From Moellerella sp963519845 (lineage in GTDB: Bacteria > Pseudomonadota > Gammaproteobacteria > Enterobacterales > Enterobacteriaceae): 64,000 nt of DNA. A model generated the notes under the pieces. The model was given only the letters and a program-made list of their open reading frames with translations, was not told where the DNA came from and searched no databases. Of the stretch, positions 16,551 to 25,884 are shown piece after piece (the first letter of the stretch is position 1; the number at the start of each line of letters is the position of its first letter). The position numbers and the translations under genes are program-made. The DNA lies in NCBI GenBank assembly GCA_963519845.1, contig CAUQNX010000001.1, positions 186,001 to 250,000 on the forward strand, given 5' to 3'.

Positions 16551-17432
16551 ATGAAAAACAAAAACATCATAATGGGGTATCTATTTTTAGCACCCTGGAT
16601 AATCTATTTTTTAATTTTTATTTTATATCCATTCTTCTTATCATTTCAGAATAGCTTTTTGGATATCAATGTACTTAGCCCAGAAAGTACTAAGTTTGTC
16701 GGCTTTAGTAATTGGGTTCATGTCTCAACTGATGGCCTGTTTTGGAAATCTATTTTTAACGTTATTTTCAATCAAGTTATCTTTGTTTTTCTGAGCTTTA
16801 TCTTTGCGATGGGAATGGCATTACTCTTACATGAAGTCACTCACTTTGGTGGGTTATTTAGAACCATTATGTTTATTCCAGTTATAACTTCTATTACTGT
16901 CGCCATGATCATCTTTAACTTTATATCGAGTCCTACCGGACCAATTCAAAGCTTGATGTTAGATTGGAATATAATTAATGCCCCTGTGTTCTGGAAGTTT
17001 GATCAATGGCTACCAATGCCGATGATTGCTGTCTTCAGTACTTGGAAATGGTTTGGTATTCAGATGATTATTTTTCTAGGCGGAATTGCCAGTATTAATC
17101 GTTCTCTTTATGAAGCGGCAGATATTGATGGTGCCTCTTGGTTACGTAAAACCTGGAGTATCACGCTGCCACTATTAAAACCACAAATCATATTTGTAAT
17201 GACTATTAATATTATCAACGGTATGCAGATGTTTATTGAGGTATTAATGAACTTCGACCTCTCAGGTGGCCCTTATAATTCCGCATTAACCCCTGTGTTA
17301 TATCTGTATAAAACCGGATTTGCCGATATGAAGATGGGAATGGCCTCAACTATTGGATTATTACTTGCCACTGTAATCTATATTTTCACCATGCTGCAAT
17401 TGAAATTTACTCAAGATAAGGAGCATAAATAA
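16551..17432 (+). CDS. Sugar ABC transporter permease, MalF/UgpA type
   Basis: This is a 293-residue inner-membrane protein with six hydrophobic segments and the ATPase-docking EAA loop EAADIDGASWLRKTWSITLP (about residues 190-210). A consensus AGGAGAGG precedes the start. It pairs with the next gene, whose start codon overlaps its stop by one base. Confidence 0.92.
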   Translation: MKNKNIIMGYLFLAPWIIYFLIFILYPFFLSFQNSFLDINVLSPESTKFVGFSNWVHVSTDGLFWKSIFNVIFNQVIFVFLSFIFAMGMALLLHEVTHFGGLFRTIMFIPVITSITVAMIIFNFISSPTGPIQSLMLDWNIINAPVFWKFDQWLPMPMIAVFSTWKWFGIQMIIFLGGIASINRSLYEAADIDGASWLRKTWSITLPLLKPQIIFVMTINIINGMQMFIEVLMNFDLSGGPYNSALTPVLYLYKTGFADMKMGMASTIGLLLATVIYIFTMLQLKFTQDKEHK

Positions 17433-18250
17433 TGCGTATTAGCAAAAAAGGTATCATTATTTATAGCTTGTTAGCGATCGCCAGTGCAATTGTGCTCTAT
17501 CCCTTCTTTTTTATGATCATGAACTCATTTAAAAGTGGTACTGAGATTATTAACTCTCCTAATGCTTTACCCACTAGTTTCTCATTTGAGGGCTATGTAC
17601 AGGCATTCTTGAGTCTTAATTTAGGGCGAATTTTCTTTAATACTCTGTTTATTTCAATTTCAGTAACTATCACTAATACTTTATTTTCATCTATGGTGGC
17701 TTATGCGATTGTTAAAATGAATTTACCGGGACGTGAGTTCTGGATAAAACTTATTTTAACTTCAATGATGGTACCAGCGATATTATTTACCATCCCCACT
17801 TATATGATGCTCTACTCATGGGATTGGGTTAATACCTTTCAGGCCTTGATTATTCCCGGAATGATCAGCGCTTATAATATTTTCTTATTAGTTCAGTTTT
17901 TAAAACAAGTCGACAATGCTTATATCGAAGCGGCGCGTATCGATGGTGCGGGTGAAATTACCATTTTCTTTAAAATCGTACTTCCGATGATCCGCCCTGC
18001 ACTAGCAACCGTCGCTATATTAACTTTTATGGGAGCGTGGAATGATTTTATGGGCCCATTACTTTATGTCCGTGATGACTCATTAATGACATTACAGTTA
18101 GCCCTCTTCAAATTTGTTAATGATGTTCCTACGGATAATCTTGAACAACTCTGGGCGATGACCACCATGATTGCCGTGCCTGTCGTTTTTATCTTTTTCT
18201 TCCTGCAACGCAACTTTATTAAAGCCTTTACTGGAATTGGAGTTAAATAA
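17432..18250 (+). CDS. Sugar ABC transporter permease, MalG/UgpE type
   Basis: This is a 272-residue inner-membrane protein with six hydrophobic segments and the EAA loop EAARIDGAGEITIFFKIVLP (about residues 170-190). It is the second half of the permease heterodimer. Its stop codon is followed after one base by the start of the small membrane protein gene, so the three are translated together. Confidence 0.92.
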   Translation: MRISKKGIIIYSLLAIASAIVLYPFFFMIMNSFKSGTEIINSPNALPTSFSFEGYVQAFLSLNLGRIFFNTLFISISVTITNTLFSSMVAYAIVKMNLPGREFWIKLILTSMMVPAILFTIPTYMMLYSWDWVNTFQALIIPGMISAYNIFLLVQFLKQVDNAYIEAARIDGAGEITIFFKIVLPMIRPALATVAILTFMGAWNDFMGPLLYVRDDSLMTLQLALFKFVNDVPTDNLEQLWAMTTMIAVPVVFIFFFLQRNFIKAFTGIGVK

Positions 18251-18251
18251 T

Positions 18252-18764
18252 ATGAGTGGAAAAAAAGCTCTATTAGCACTTATTTTTCTCATTACATTAG
18301 CTTATCTGACGGCATGGAATATTGTTTACCAACAATCAAAAGATTATTTTGATTTTGCCGAACAGCAATATGCACAAGATAATTATATTTTGGCATTAAA
18401 AGGATTAAATAAAATAGAACTTTATGCAGGTGACCACTATTCAGGCGGCTATCAACAAGTAATTGATGACTGGCGTAGTGGCCTATTTGTCTATCGCCCA
18501 GACTTCTATTATCAATCCCTCGAGCGTAGTCAGGCAATTTTACATCAAGCCAGTTTAGAAGAACTCGATACTTTTATTAAAACCTATACCGAAATAGATA
18601 CACGTTATATTGCCGAAGCGGCCACTTGTTTATTATCCCGCTATCAACAAGCGAAAAATAGCGAGGGTGAAGCAGAGATGATCTCATTTTTAGCAGAAGC
18701 ATTTCCTGATTATCATTGGCAAACATCAACCTATTTAGCCAATGGCTGCAATGTCATCAATTAA
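18252..18764 (+). CDS. Small single-span membrane protein of unknown function in the ABC operon
   Basis: This is a protein of 170 residues that I do not recognise. One N-terminal membrane segment (about residues 5-25, LLALIFLITLAYLTAW) is followed by a soluble part rich in Tyr, Gln and Ala (for example FDFAEQQYAQDNYILALKGL), with the helical look of a TPR-like pair. The start one base after the MalG-type stop, in a tightly packed operon, argues that it works with the transporter or its substrate. The soluble part probably faces the periplasm. It could be a transporter accessory subunit; this is inference. Confidence 0.7.
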   Translation: MSGKKALLALIFLITLAYLTAWNIVYQQSKDYFDFAEQQYAQDNYILALKGLNKIELYAGDHYSGGYQQVIDDWRSGLFVYRPDFYYQSLERSQAILHQASLEELDTFIKTYTEIDTRYIAEAATCLLSRYQQAKNSEGEAEMISFLAEAFPDYHWQTSTYLANGCNVIN

Positions 18765-18864
18765 CAGCATAAGTTCGGCACAATAAAGGCGGTAAGCGAG
18801 ATACACCTATTTTAGGTCACTCTGACGCTCCCCTTAGAATCGGTAGTTTAAACAGGAGAAAGCC

Positions 18865-21027
18865 ATGAGTGCAATTTACCGCGATGCCACACAAGCAATA
18901 TCAGTCCGTATTGATGATTTGATGAGTCAAATGACGCTAAAGGAAAAAATCGGCCAACTTTGCCAACATCCAATGCTCAATTATCAACAAAATCAGGCGG
19001 ATTATTTAGCAGGTATTCGTCAAGGGCGTTGGGGCTCACGCATATTAGCGGATACCGCTTGGGCGGGTAATGCACCGGGCGAATCGGTTAATCCTGTTGA
19101 ATTAAATCAAATCCAACGTACCGCGATGGAAGAGAGTCGCTTAGGCATTCCGATTATTTTTGCTCGTGATGTGATTTATGGCCAGTCGACGGTATTACCG
19201 ATCCCCCTAGCTCAAGCTGCATCTTGGCACCCAGAGTGTGTAAGACAAGCCTATCGGATGATCGCACGAGAAGCTGCGTCCTTAGGGATCAACTGGACAT
19301 TTGCGCCTATGTTGGATATTGCTCGCGATCCTCGTTGGGGCAGAACGATTGAAACTTTCGGTGAAGATCCCTATTTAGCCAGCCAGTTTGCTAAAGCTGT
19401 GGTAGAAGGATTTCAAGGCGATGATCTGACTCAGCCAGATAGCCTACTCGCTTGCGCCAAACATTTTGTCGGTTACGCTGCGGTCGAAGGGGGGCGAGAT
19501 TATGATACTACTGAGTTGTCTGAAAATACCCTGCATAATGTCCACTTACCGCCTTTTGCTGCGGCTATCGAAGCGGATGTAGGCTCGATTATGACAGGTT
19601 TTTGTGACCTAGGGGGAACGCCTGTTACTGCCTCGCAATCCCTTATCCGTGGTTGGCTGAAAGGGCAACATAAGTTTGATGGCTTAGTGATCAGCGACTG
19701 GGGCTCGGTTTCTGATCTGGCCTATTTTGGTATTACAAACGATGCCGCAGGCGCAGCTGAACGAGCCATGATTGCAGGTGTCGATATGGCCATGACACAT
19801 GAAGCCTATGATAATAATCTTGAACAATTAGTCACCGATGGCCGTATTGATATTGCGCTAATTAATGAGGCAGTTTATCGCGTGCTATATGCTAAATTCC
19901 GTTGCGGTCTATTTGAAACTCCCTATGTCGATGAGCAATTGCATACCAGTCTATTACGTCATCCTGAGCATGTGAATAAAGCTCAAGAATTGGCCGAACA
20001 ATGTTTAGTTTTGTTAAAAAATAGGCATAACACTCTACCGATTGGTCGCCATACTACACCAACCATTGCCGTTATTGGTCCGCACGCTCATTCTCAGCGT
20101 CAACATTTGGGCTCTTGGTGCTTGGATGGTAAAGCAAATGATGTCACTAGCATCTATCAGGGGATCTGTGAGATCGCAGCTGATTGTCACATTATCACCG
20201 AAGATAGCGCATTTACTGATGAGATGGTCGAGTGTGCACACCGTGCAGATATAGTTATTCTCTGTGTGGGAGAAAGCCATAGACGCACCGGAGAAGCCCG
20301 TAATATTGCAGAATTACAGCTTCCGCCGGGCCAAGAAGCCTTAATTGAAGCCATTGGCCAAGTCGGTAAACCTCTAATTGTAATTCAATGTACTGGCCGC
20401 CCAATTCCCTCTCCAGCCATCGAGCAATATGCGGATGCGCTGCTATTTGGTTGGCAATCAGGCACAGAGACAGGAAAAGCCATTGCTCGAGTGATCTTTG
20501 GCGATTGCAATCCAAGTGGCAAACTTCCCATGACAGTCCCGCGCTCAACGGGGCAAATCCCGATTTATTATGGTCGTAAGCCTATGGGTAAAATGCGTGA
20601 TTATCAAGAATATCAGCCTTATAAAGATCTATCTGCTAACCCCCTTTATCCCTTTGGTTTCGGTTTAGGCTATAGCACGTTTAGCTATCATGACTTACAG
20701 ATTAGTCACTTACAATTGACTCAGTCCGAAGAACAACAGGTATCAGTCACCATAACTAATAATGGCCGATTAGCGGGTACTGAGATTGCCCAGTGCTATA
20801 TTCGTCAACATCTAGCGTCAACAACACGTCCAGCTCGTGAATTAAAAGGATTTCAAAGAGTTACATTACAAGCTGGCGAATCTAAGCGTATCCAATTTAC
20901 GCTCGGTAAAAATGAATTATCCTTTTACAATCGAAAACAACATATGGCATTAGAAGCATCGAAAATAACCTTATTTGTTGGCGGTAGCAGTGAAACAGAA
21001 TATAAAATTGATTTTCAATTAATTTAA
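18865..21027 (+). CDS. Glycoside hydrolase family 3 beta-glucosidase
   Basis: This is a 720-residue GH3 enzyme with the N-terminal TIM barrel, the (alpha/beta)6 domain from about residue 370 and a C-terminal fibronectin III-like domain. The catalytic nucleophile is Asp278 in GLVISDWGS. Substrate-site motifs PRWGRTIETFGEDPYLA and CAKHFVGY are present. There is no signal peptide, unlike periplasmic E. coli BglX, so it acts in the cytoplasm on imported oligosaccharides. With the GH94 phosphorylase it would finish sophorose and longer beta-1,2-glucooligosaccharides to glucose. It has its own ribosome site (AGGAGAA) and ends the operon. Confidence 0.92.
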   Translation: MSAIYRDATQAISVRIDDLMSQMTLKEKIGQLCQHPMLNYQQNQADYLAGIRQGRWGSRILADTAWAGNAPGESVNPVELNQIQRTAMEESRLGIPIIFARDVIYGQSTVLPIPLAQAASWHPECVRQAYRMIAREAASLGINWTFAPMLDIARDPRWGRTIETFGEDPYLASQFAKAVVEGFQGDDLTQPDSLLACAKHFVGYAAVEGGRDYDTTELSENTLHNVHLPPFAAAIEADVGSIMTGFCDLGGTPVTASQSLIRGWLKGQHKFDGLVISDWGSVSDLAYFGITNDAAGAAERAMIAGVDMAMTHEAYDNNLEQLVTDGRIDIALINEAVYRVLYAKFRCGLFETPYVDEQLHTSLLRHPEHVNKAQELAEQCLVLLKNRHNTLPIGRHTTPTIAVIGPHAHSQRQHLGSWCLDGKANDVTSIYQGICEIAADCHIITEDSAFTDEMVECAHRADIVILCVGESHRRTGEARNIAELQLPPGQEALIEAIGQVGKPLIVIQCTGRPIPSPAIEQYADALLFGWQSGTETGKAIARVIFGDCNPSGKLPMTVPRSTGQIPIYYGRKPMGKMRDYQEYQPYKDLSANPLYPFGFGLGYSTFSYHDLQISHLQLTQSEEQQVSVTITNNGRLAGTEIAQCYIRQHLASTTRPARELKGFQRVTLQAGESKRIQFTLGKNELSFYNRKQHMALEASKITLFVGGSSETEYKIDFQLI

Positions 21028-21039
21028 TATTCACTAAAT

Positions 21040-21076
21040 TTATCAGATATCCAAGAAGATAATGGATATCTGATAA
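21040..21076. terminator. Long perfect inverted repeat after the GH3 gene
   Basis: TTATCAGATATCC (21040-21052) pairs with its exact complement at 21064-21076 over an 11-nt loop. The 13-bp stem directly follows the GH3 stop. No strong T-run follows, so it may end the transcript weakly or protect its 3' end. Confidence 0.55.
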
Positions 21077-21197
21077 TGAATAATTTAGTTATCTCTATCG
21101 TTTTAACTATATTGACTAACACCACCAATTAATTACCACTAATATCTATTGATTTTACATTATGATCCATTATAACAAATCACTGGTTTAAACTATT

Positions 21198-21938
21198 TTA
21201 TTCAACTTGAGTATTTAGAAGTGCGAACATGGATTTCTCGATAAAAGCAGGTTCATCAACAAATATAGGTTCTTCATGATATATGCTAGCTAACTCGTCC
21301 GCTTTTTGGTTGTTTACTACTTTACCTTTTGCTTCTTCAATACAATTTAAAACCCCAACCTTAAGATGCTCAATATAATTTAATTCATTAATATCAGCCA
21401 ATTCTGTCATTTCTGAAAGTTTAATAACTAACTCATCTAACTTAAAGAGTTGATTATATAAGTTATTTTCTATATTTATTAATTTATACTTTATATTACA
21501 TAGTTTAGCGCCTAATTCACATAACATCTCGATCTTATCTTCACTACTACCTTTATCTAACTCATCATTAATTGATAGATCTAATTTATCAATATGCTGA
21601 GTGACACCATCTACAAAGGCGCCATGAGAAATAAAAAAATCATTAAATTTAATATGTTGGCTAATTACACTTGAGGTAAAAGCACTCAGAGAGGTGAATT
21701 TTTGACCTTTTGCATCAAAAAACTTAAACTTTGGTCTATCCATATCTGCTTTGATAGCTTTATGAATATCGTCTATTAAACATTTTTGTTCGTTTTCTAT
21801 CAACTTAATAGATTCAATTAATTTATTTTGTCTATTCATATCAATCAAATTGGCAGAATAAATATCAATCAACATTTCATTATTAATAAAGCTATCACCT
21901 AGCATTTCCTTGAGAAATTTAAAACCTTTATTTTCCAT
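21198..21938 (-). CDS. Hypothetical helical protein
   Basis: This is a 246-residue protein that I do not recognise. It is almost wholly alpha-helical in appearance, with Leu/Ile/Lys/Glu-rich stretches such as NRQNKLIESIKLIENEQKC and no membrane segment or signal peptide. The ATG at 21938 is chosen over an upstream ATG at 22010 because GGAG lies ten bases before it; the upstream extension would add a leucine/phenylalanine-rich 24-residue head. The gene is AT-rich, isolated, and flanked by the long stretch without genes. The composition is compatible with a secreted effector or chaperone-like helical bundle, but nothing shows this. Confidence 0.6.
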   Translation of the reverse strand: MENKGFKFLKEMLGDSFINNEMLIDIYSANLIDMNRQNKLIESIKLIENEQKCLIDDIHKAIKADMDRPKFKFFDAKGQKFTSLSAFTSSVISQHIKFNDFFISHGAFVDGVTQHIDKLDLSINDELDKGSSEDKIEMLCELGAKLCNIKYKLINIENNLYNQLFKLDELVIKLSEMTELADINELNYIEHLKVGVLNCIEEAKGKVVNNQKADELASIYHEEPIFVDEPAFIEKSMFALLNTQVE

Positions 21939-23292
21939 AACAAAAAATCTCCATTTACATATATATTTAAATTGAAACAACAACAATAAAAATACAGTTA
22001 ATAAATTCACGAAAAATCACAAAATAGACTGAAATTAACAAAAAACATCAAGAAATATCAAGAAAGAACCAATTTACACCATTAAAAATATTTAGATTAA
22101 TTTAATGTCACCAAAATAGTCTGCAGCATAACAAATGTTTTAAATAAGGAAACCAAAATTTATAGGATAATGTTAAATTAGGATATAATTCATTTTAGCC
22201 TAAAAATCTGTTTGTCATCACCTAAAAGTCATCATGTCAATTTAAAAATTTTTTTTTACTTATTAAACTAATTTGACAGCAATAACATTTCATTATTGCT
22301 GTCAATAGGTAAAATTATTTTTAAATAAATCATTTAAAAAAAGTTATCGTTCTGTAATTAAATTGATAACCATTTTATCGTGATTCTTCACCGATTAATC
22401 AATTTAAAAATCAACTTATTCTTTTCGTTGCTATTATCATCGTATTAACGTTCAGCTGCTGCTATTGTTGAACTCTTTTAACTACTCCAGTTATAGTGAT
22501 ATTGAAACACTAACGGCTCACAGCTAGCGGGCATGATTCGAGTCATATAGAAACCACTTATTCGCTTTATTAATATAAGCTCATTGCTAGGCAGAATAGT
22601 AACCCTCAATGTAGATATATTACTCAGTAATGGCATTGAGCTATTAAATTGCATTTAAAATAGGCTATAAGTGATGACATCTTCGTACTTAGTGATCTGT
22701 ACTTAAGCTCCCCACTCACTGATGTGGAGTAAGTTTGTCTTAGACCAAATCATGCCGCTCTTGCTTTCTGTCTTTAATCCGAGAAAGGGCGCTCCTGATA
22801 CAATGGTCACTGTATTTCTATTTAATGGCACTTAATTAAATTAATTTTCATTATTAAAAAACCTTGAAAAAATAAAAATATATTTATATTAAAATGTAAT
22901 TTAATATAAACACACTCAAATTAGCATCATCAAAATAATACTTCCCACCTTAAACTAGAATAAAAAACTTTAAATTTATGTGAGTTAATAGAGTAAATTA
23001 AGAATTTTATTATTTACTATTACTTTATTTTAATATAGACACATATCATAACTAACAGACACACTTAGTTTCACAGTTAAAAACACTGATAAAAAACCGA
23101 TAAGTCAGCTGCAAAAATCAAACAAAGAAACATAAGCAGTGATAAAAACCACTCATTAACATAAATTCACAGCCTGTCACAAAATGTCCAAAAATTTCAT
23201 TTGGATTACAATTAATCAACAATATAATCGAGAAAGCTAATATAAAAGCCAATAAAAAAATTAAAATAAACATTACATCCACAGGACAGACT
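21939..23292. other. Long intergenic region without genes, with a less AT-rich core
   Basis: There is no credible reading frame in this 1.35-kb gap. Most of it is very AT-rich. The central part, about 22440-22810, is less so and contains small imperfect hairpins: ACTTA-CTCC/GGAGTAAGT around 22700-22735 and ATACA/TGTAT near 22798-22816. This could be an old gene remnant or a non-coding RNA. The right end carries the dctA leader. Confidence 0.5.
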
Positions 23293-24666
23293 ATGGCTAA
23301 TACACTAACGAAAAAACCCTTTTATAAGGTCCTCTATATTCAGGTTATTATTGCAATTACTTTGGGTATCCTACTTGGCCATTTTTATCCTGCCTTTGGC
23401 GAATCATTAAAGCCATTAGGTGATGCATTTATTAAAATTGTGAAGATGATCATTGCACCTGTTATTTTCCTGACCGTAGTAACAGGAATCGCGGGTATGA
23501 ATAATATGAAAGCAGTGGGAACGGTTGCAGGAAAATCAATGATCTATTTCCTTACCTTTTCATCACTCGCTTTAGTTGTCGGTTTAATCGTCGCCAATAT
23601 TATTCGCCCAGGTGACGGACTCAATATTGCAGTAGAATCATTAGATAGTAGTAAAGTAGTTGGTTACGTTGAAAAGGCACATGAATCCTCTATTGTTGGA
23701 TTCTTAATGAATATCATTCCTGATACTGTTATTAGCCCACTGGTTAACGGCAATATCCTGCAAATTCTGTTTATTTCTGTTGTCTTTGGTATTGCATTAG
23801 CAGCAAGTGGAAAAGCAGGCCAACCTGTTGTTATTTTCTTACAGAACTTTACTGACCCAGTTTTCAAAATGGTTGGTATGCTGATGAAATTAGCACCAAT
23901 TGGCGCCTTCGGTGCAATGGCATTTACTATTGGTAAGTATGGTATCTCCTCCATAGGTAACTTGTTAATGCTGATTATGACCTTCTATATTACGGCACTT
24001 CTTTTTGTACTCGTTATTTTAGGTGGAGTTGCTAAATATAATGGTTTCTCGATCATCCAACTGATTAAATATATAAAAGATGAACTTTGGTTAGTATTAG
24101 GAACTTCATCTTCAGAAGCGGCTTTACCCACTCTGATGGAGAAAATGGAGAAAGCAGGCTGCGAAAAATCAGTGGTAGGCTTAGTGATACCAACGGGTTA
24201 TTCATTTAATCTTGATGGTACCAATATCTATATGACCATGGCCGCACTCTTTATCGCCCAAGCTACCAATATTGATTTAACACTAACTGAGCAAGTTTCC
24301 TTATTGCTAGTTGCGATGATAAGTTCAAAAGGTGCAGCTGGCGTAACAGGCGCTGGTTTTATTACCCTAGCTGCGACCTTATCTGTCGTGCCAAGCGTCC
24401 CTGTTGCCGGTATGGCACTCATTCTGGGTATTGATAGATTTATGTCAGAATGCCGCGCATTAACCAATTTAGTCGGTAATGCTTGTGCTTGTATCGTGGT
24501 CGCTCGTTGGGAAAACGCATTGGACAAAGAGAAAATGCAGCTGGCTCTTAGTGGCAAAATGCCGCCAGAAGTAGAAATTCATGAAACTATCGTTACTGAA
24601 ACATTTGATACAGGACCGGTTTTAGCTAGTAATCAAGCTGCTGGCTTGCCTCTCGATAAAAACTAA
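23293..24666 (+). CDS. dctA: C4-dicarboxylate:cation symporter DctA
   Basis: This 457-residue inner-membrane symporter imports succinate, fumarate, malate and aspartate aerobically. It aligns by eye with E. coli DctA (428 residues) along its length: FVKLIKMIIAPVIF-like IVKMIIAPVIFLTVVTGIAG near residue 55, the serine-rich hairpin LGTSSSEAALP, GYSFNLDGTNIYMTM, SSKGAAGVTGAGF and the late LGIDRFMSECRALTNLVGN. The C-terminus is about 25 residues longer than in E. coli. It stands alone, with its own terminator. Confidence 0.92.
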   Translation: MANTLTKKPFYKVLYIQVIIAITLGILLGHFYPAFGESLKPLGDAFIKIVKMIIAPVIFLTVVTGIAGMNNMKAVGTVAGKSMIYFLTFSSLALVVGLIVANIIRPGDGLNIAVESLDSSKVVGYVEKAHESSIVGFLMNIIPDTVISPLVNGNILQILFISVVFGIALAASGKAGQPVVIFLQNFTDPVFKMVGMLMKLAPIGAFGAMAFTIGKYGISSIGNLLMLIMTFYITALLFVLVILGGVAKYNGFSIIQLIKYIKDELWLVLGTSSSEAALPTLMEKMEKAGCEKSVVGLVIPTGYSFNLDGTNIYMTMAALFIAQATNIDLTLTEQVSLLLVAMISSKGAAGVTGAGFITLAATLSVVPSVPVAGMALILGIDRFMSECRALTNLVGNACACIVVARWENALDKEKMQLALSGKMPPEVEIHETIVTETFDTGPVLASNQAAGLPLDKN

Positions 24667-24688
24667 AGTATTTAATCATTAAACAATT

Positions 24689-24724
24689 AAGGCAGATGTT
24701 ATTTTAATAAAAGACATCTGCCTT
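24689..24724 (+). terminator. Terminator after dctA
   Basis: AAGGCAGATGT (24689-24699) pairs perfectly with ACATCTGCCTT (24714-24724). The T-rich tail is modest (ACTCTTTC). It also lies just past the end of the convergent binding-protein gene and may serve both. Confidence 0.8.
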
Positions 24725-24782
24725 ACTCTTTCAAAATTATAAATCCTTTTCTAATTGAGCAATGACACATTCGCAATTGAGA

Positions 24783-25775
24783 TTAAGGATGCAAAATTTC
24801 CTCAATTTGTTCCATCGATAAAGTGACACCAAAGAAATCTCGATAAAAATCTTGTGTTACTTCAGCCATATTCACATCTTCAAAACGGGTTGGATAGAGT
24901 GTTTTTGCCAACCAAACAAATTGCAGAGCCTCTTCTGACGTTTCACGACACCACCAGAACATACCTTTGGGATTAACATACACACGGTTATTTTTGACTG
25001 CATTGATCTCTTGCCATTGCGGAGAATCCATCATTATTTGTGCGTCTCTTCGATCCATCGCCACAATCACATCGGGGTTAGCAGCGATAATCTTCTCTAA
25101 AGGCACTTCACCACCACTATTTTTTTTACCCTCAAACCATGTTTCGGCGATATTTTTTGCTCCGGCTAAATCCATCCAATCTTGATTTAGCGAAGGACGC
25201 CCACTAGTAAAGAGACCACCACTCATACTATGGTAAACCGTTAAGCGCTCTTCATCAGCCAGAGAGGCTAAATGCCCTTGTACCAAGGCCTGATTAAGCT
25301 GAAAATATTGTTGATAAGCAAGCGCCTTCTGCTCTGCATCTGGCCCTAACTCTTTTCCCGTAGCAAGAACACGTTCGATCATTCTTTCCATTGAATTAGC
25401 TTTGAAAGCAAGAATTTTGACGCCCGCTTGCTCTAATAACTCGCGTTGTGGTATTTCCATGCTATCGGGAACAAATAGAAGCTGAGTACCAAGAGAGATA
25501 ATCTGTTCTGGATTAAGCTCCTGGCTCCCCGCAAAACTCACCACTGGCACTTGTTCAATCGCTGGCAGAATTTGACGAAATAGTGGAATTTTTTTGGCAA
25601 CTACCGAGGTGCCAACAATATTATCCCCATAGCCTAACATGGTAATAATGGTATTTTGCGCTGGCCATGGAGAGGCAATACGCACATTGTTGGTCGGAGT
25701 TGCAGCCTGTATCGATCCTATAAACAACAGCCCAATAAAAATAATCGTCGCTTTAAGTCGCAAAAATTTATTCAT
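24783..25775 (-). CDS. Metal-chelate (iron/siderophore-type) ABC substrate-binding protein
   Basis: This is a 330-residue exported protein (signal peptide ending IGSIQAA) with the helical-backbone metal receptor fold: an N-terminal SPWPAQNTIITMLGYGDNIVG, a long linking helix near the middle and a C-terminal PDVIVAMDRR segment. An unusual MFWWCRETSEE stretch near residue 275 may line the ligand site. It follows the TonB-dependent receptor on the same strand, and the two presumably share a ligand. No permease or ATPase gene is adjacent, so those must be elsewhere. Iron-siderophore is most likely; nickel chelate is possible. Confidence 0.82.
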   Translation of the reverse strand: MNKFLRLKATIIFIGLLFIGSIQAATPTNNVRIASPWPAQNTIITMLGYGDNIVGTSVVAKKIPLFRQILPAIEQVPVVSFAGSQELNPEQIISLGTQLLFVPDSMEIPQRELLEQAGVKILAFKANSMERMIERVLATGKELGPDAEQKALAYQQYFQLNQALVQGHLASLADEERLTVYHSMSGGLFTSGRPSLNQDWMDLAGAKNIAETWFEGKKNSGGEVPLEKIIAANPDVIVAMDRRDAQIMMDSPQWQEINAVKNNRVYVNPKGMFWWCRETSEEALQFVWLAKTLYPTRFEDVNMAEVTQDFYRDFFGVTLSMEQIEEILHP

Positions 25776-25884
25776 TAATAATTTGACCTTATTATCGCTG
25801 ATCTTCTTAGTCGAGATCTTCTTGGCAATTAAACACCAAGAGGATCACGCCACTATTTAACCAAAGAGTGAAATCAGAGGATTT

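Noticed and set aside
22440..22810. A tRNA or other known structural RNA in the less AT-rich part of the long gap.
   Set aside because: No cloverleaf, T-loop consensus or recognisable RNA core could be found; only weak hairpins are present.
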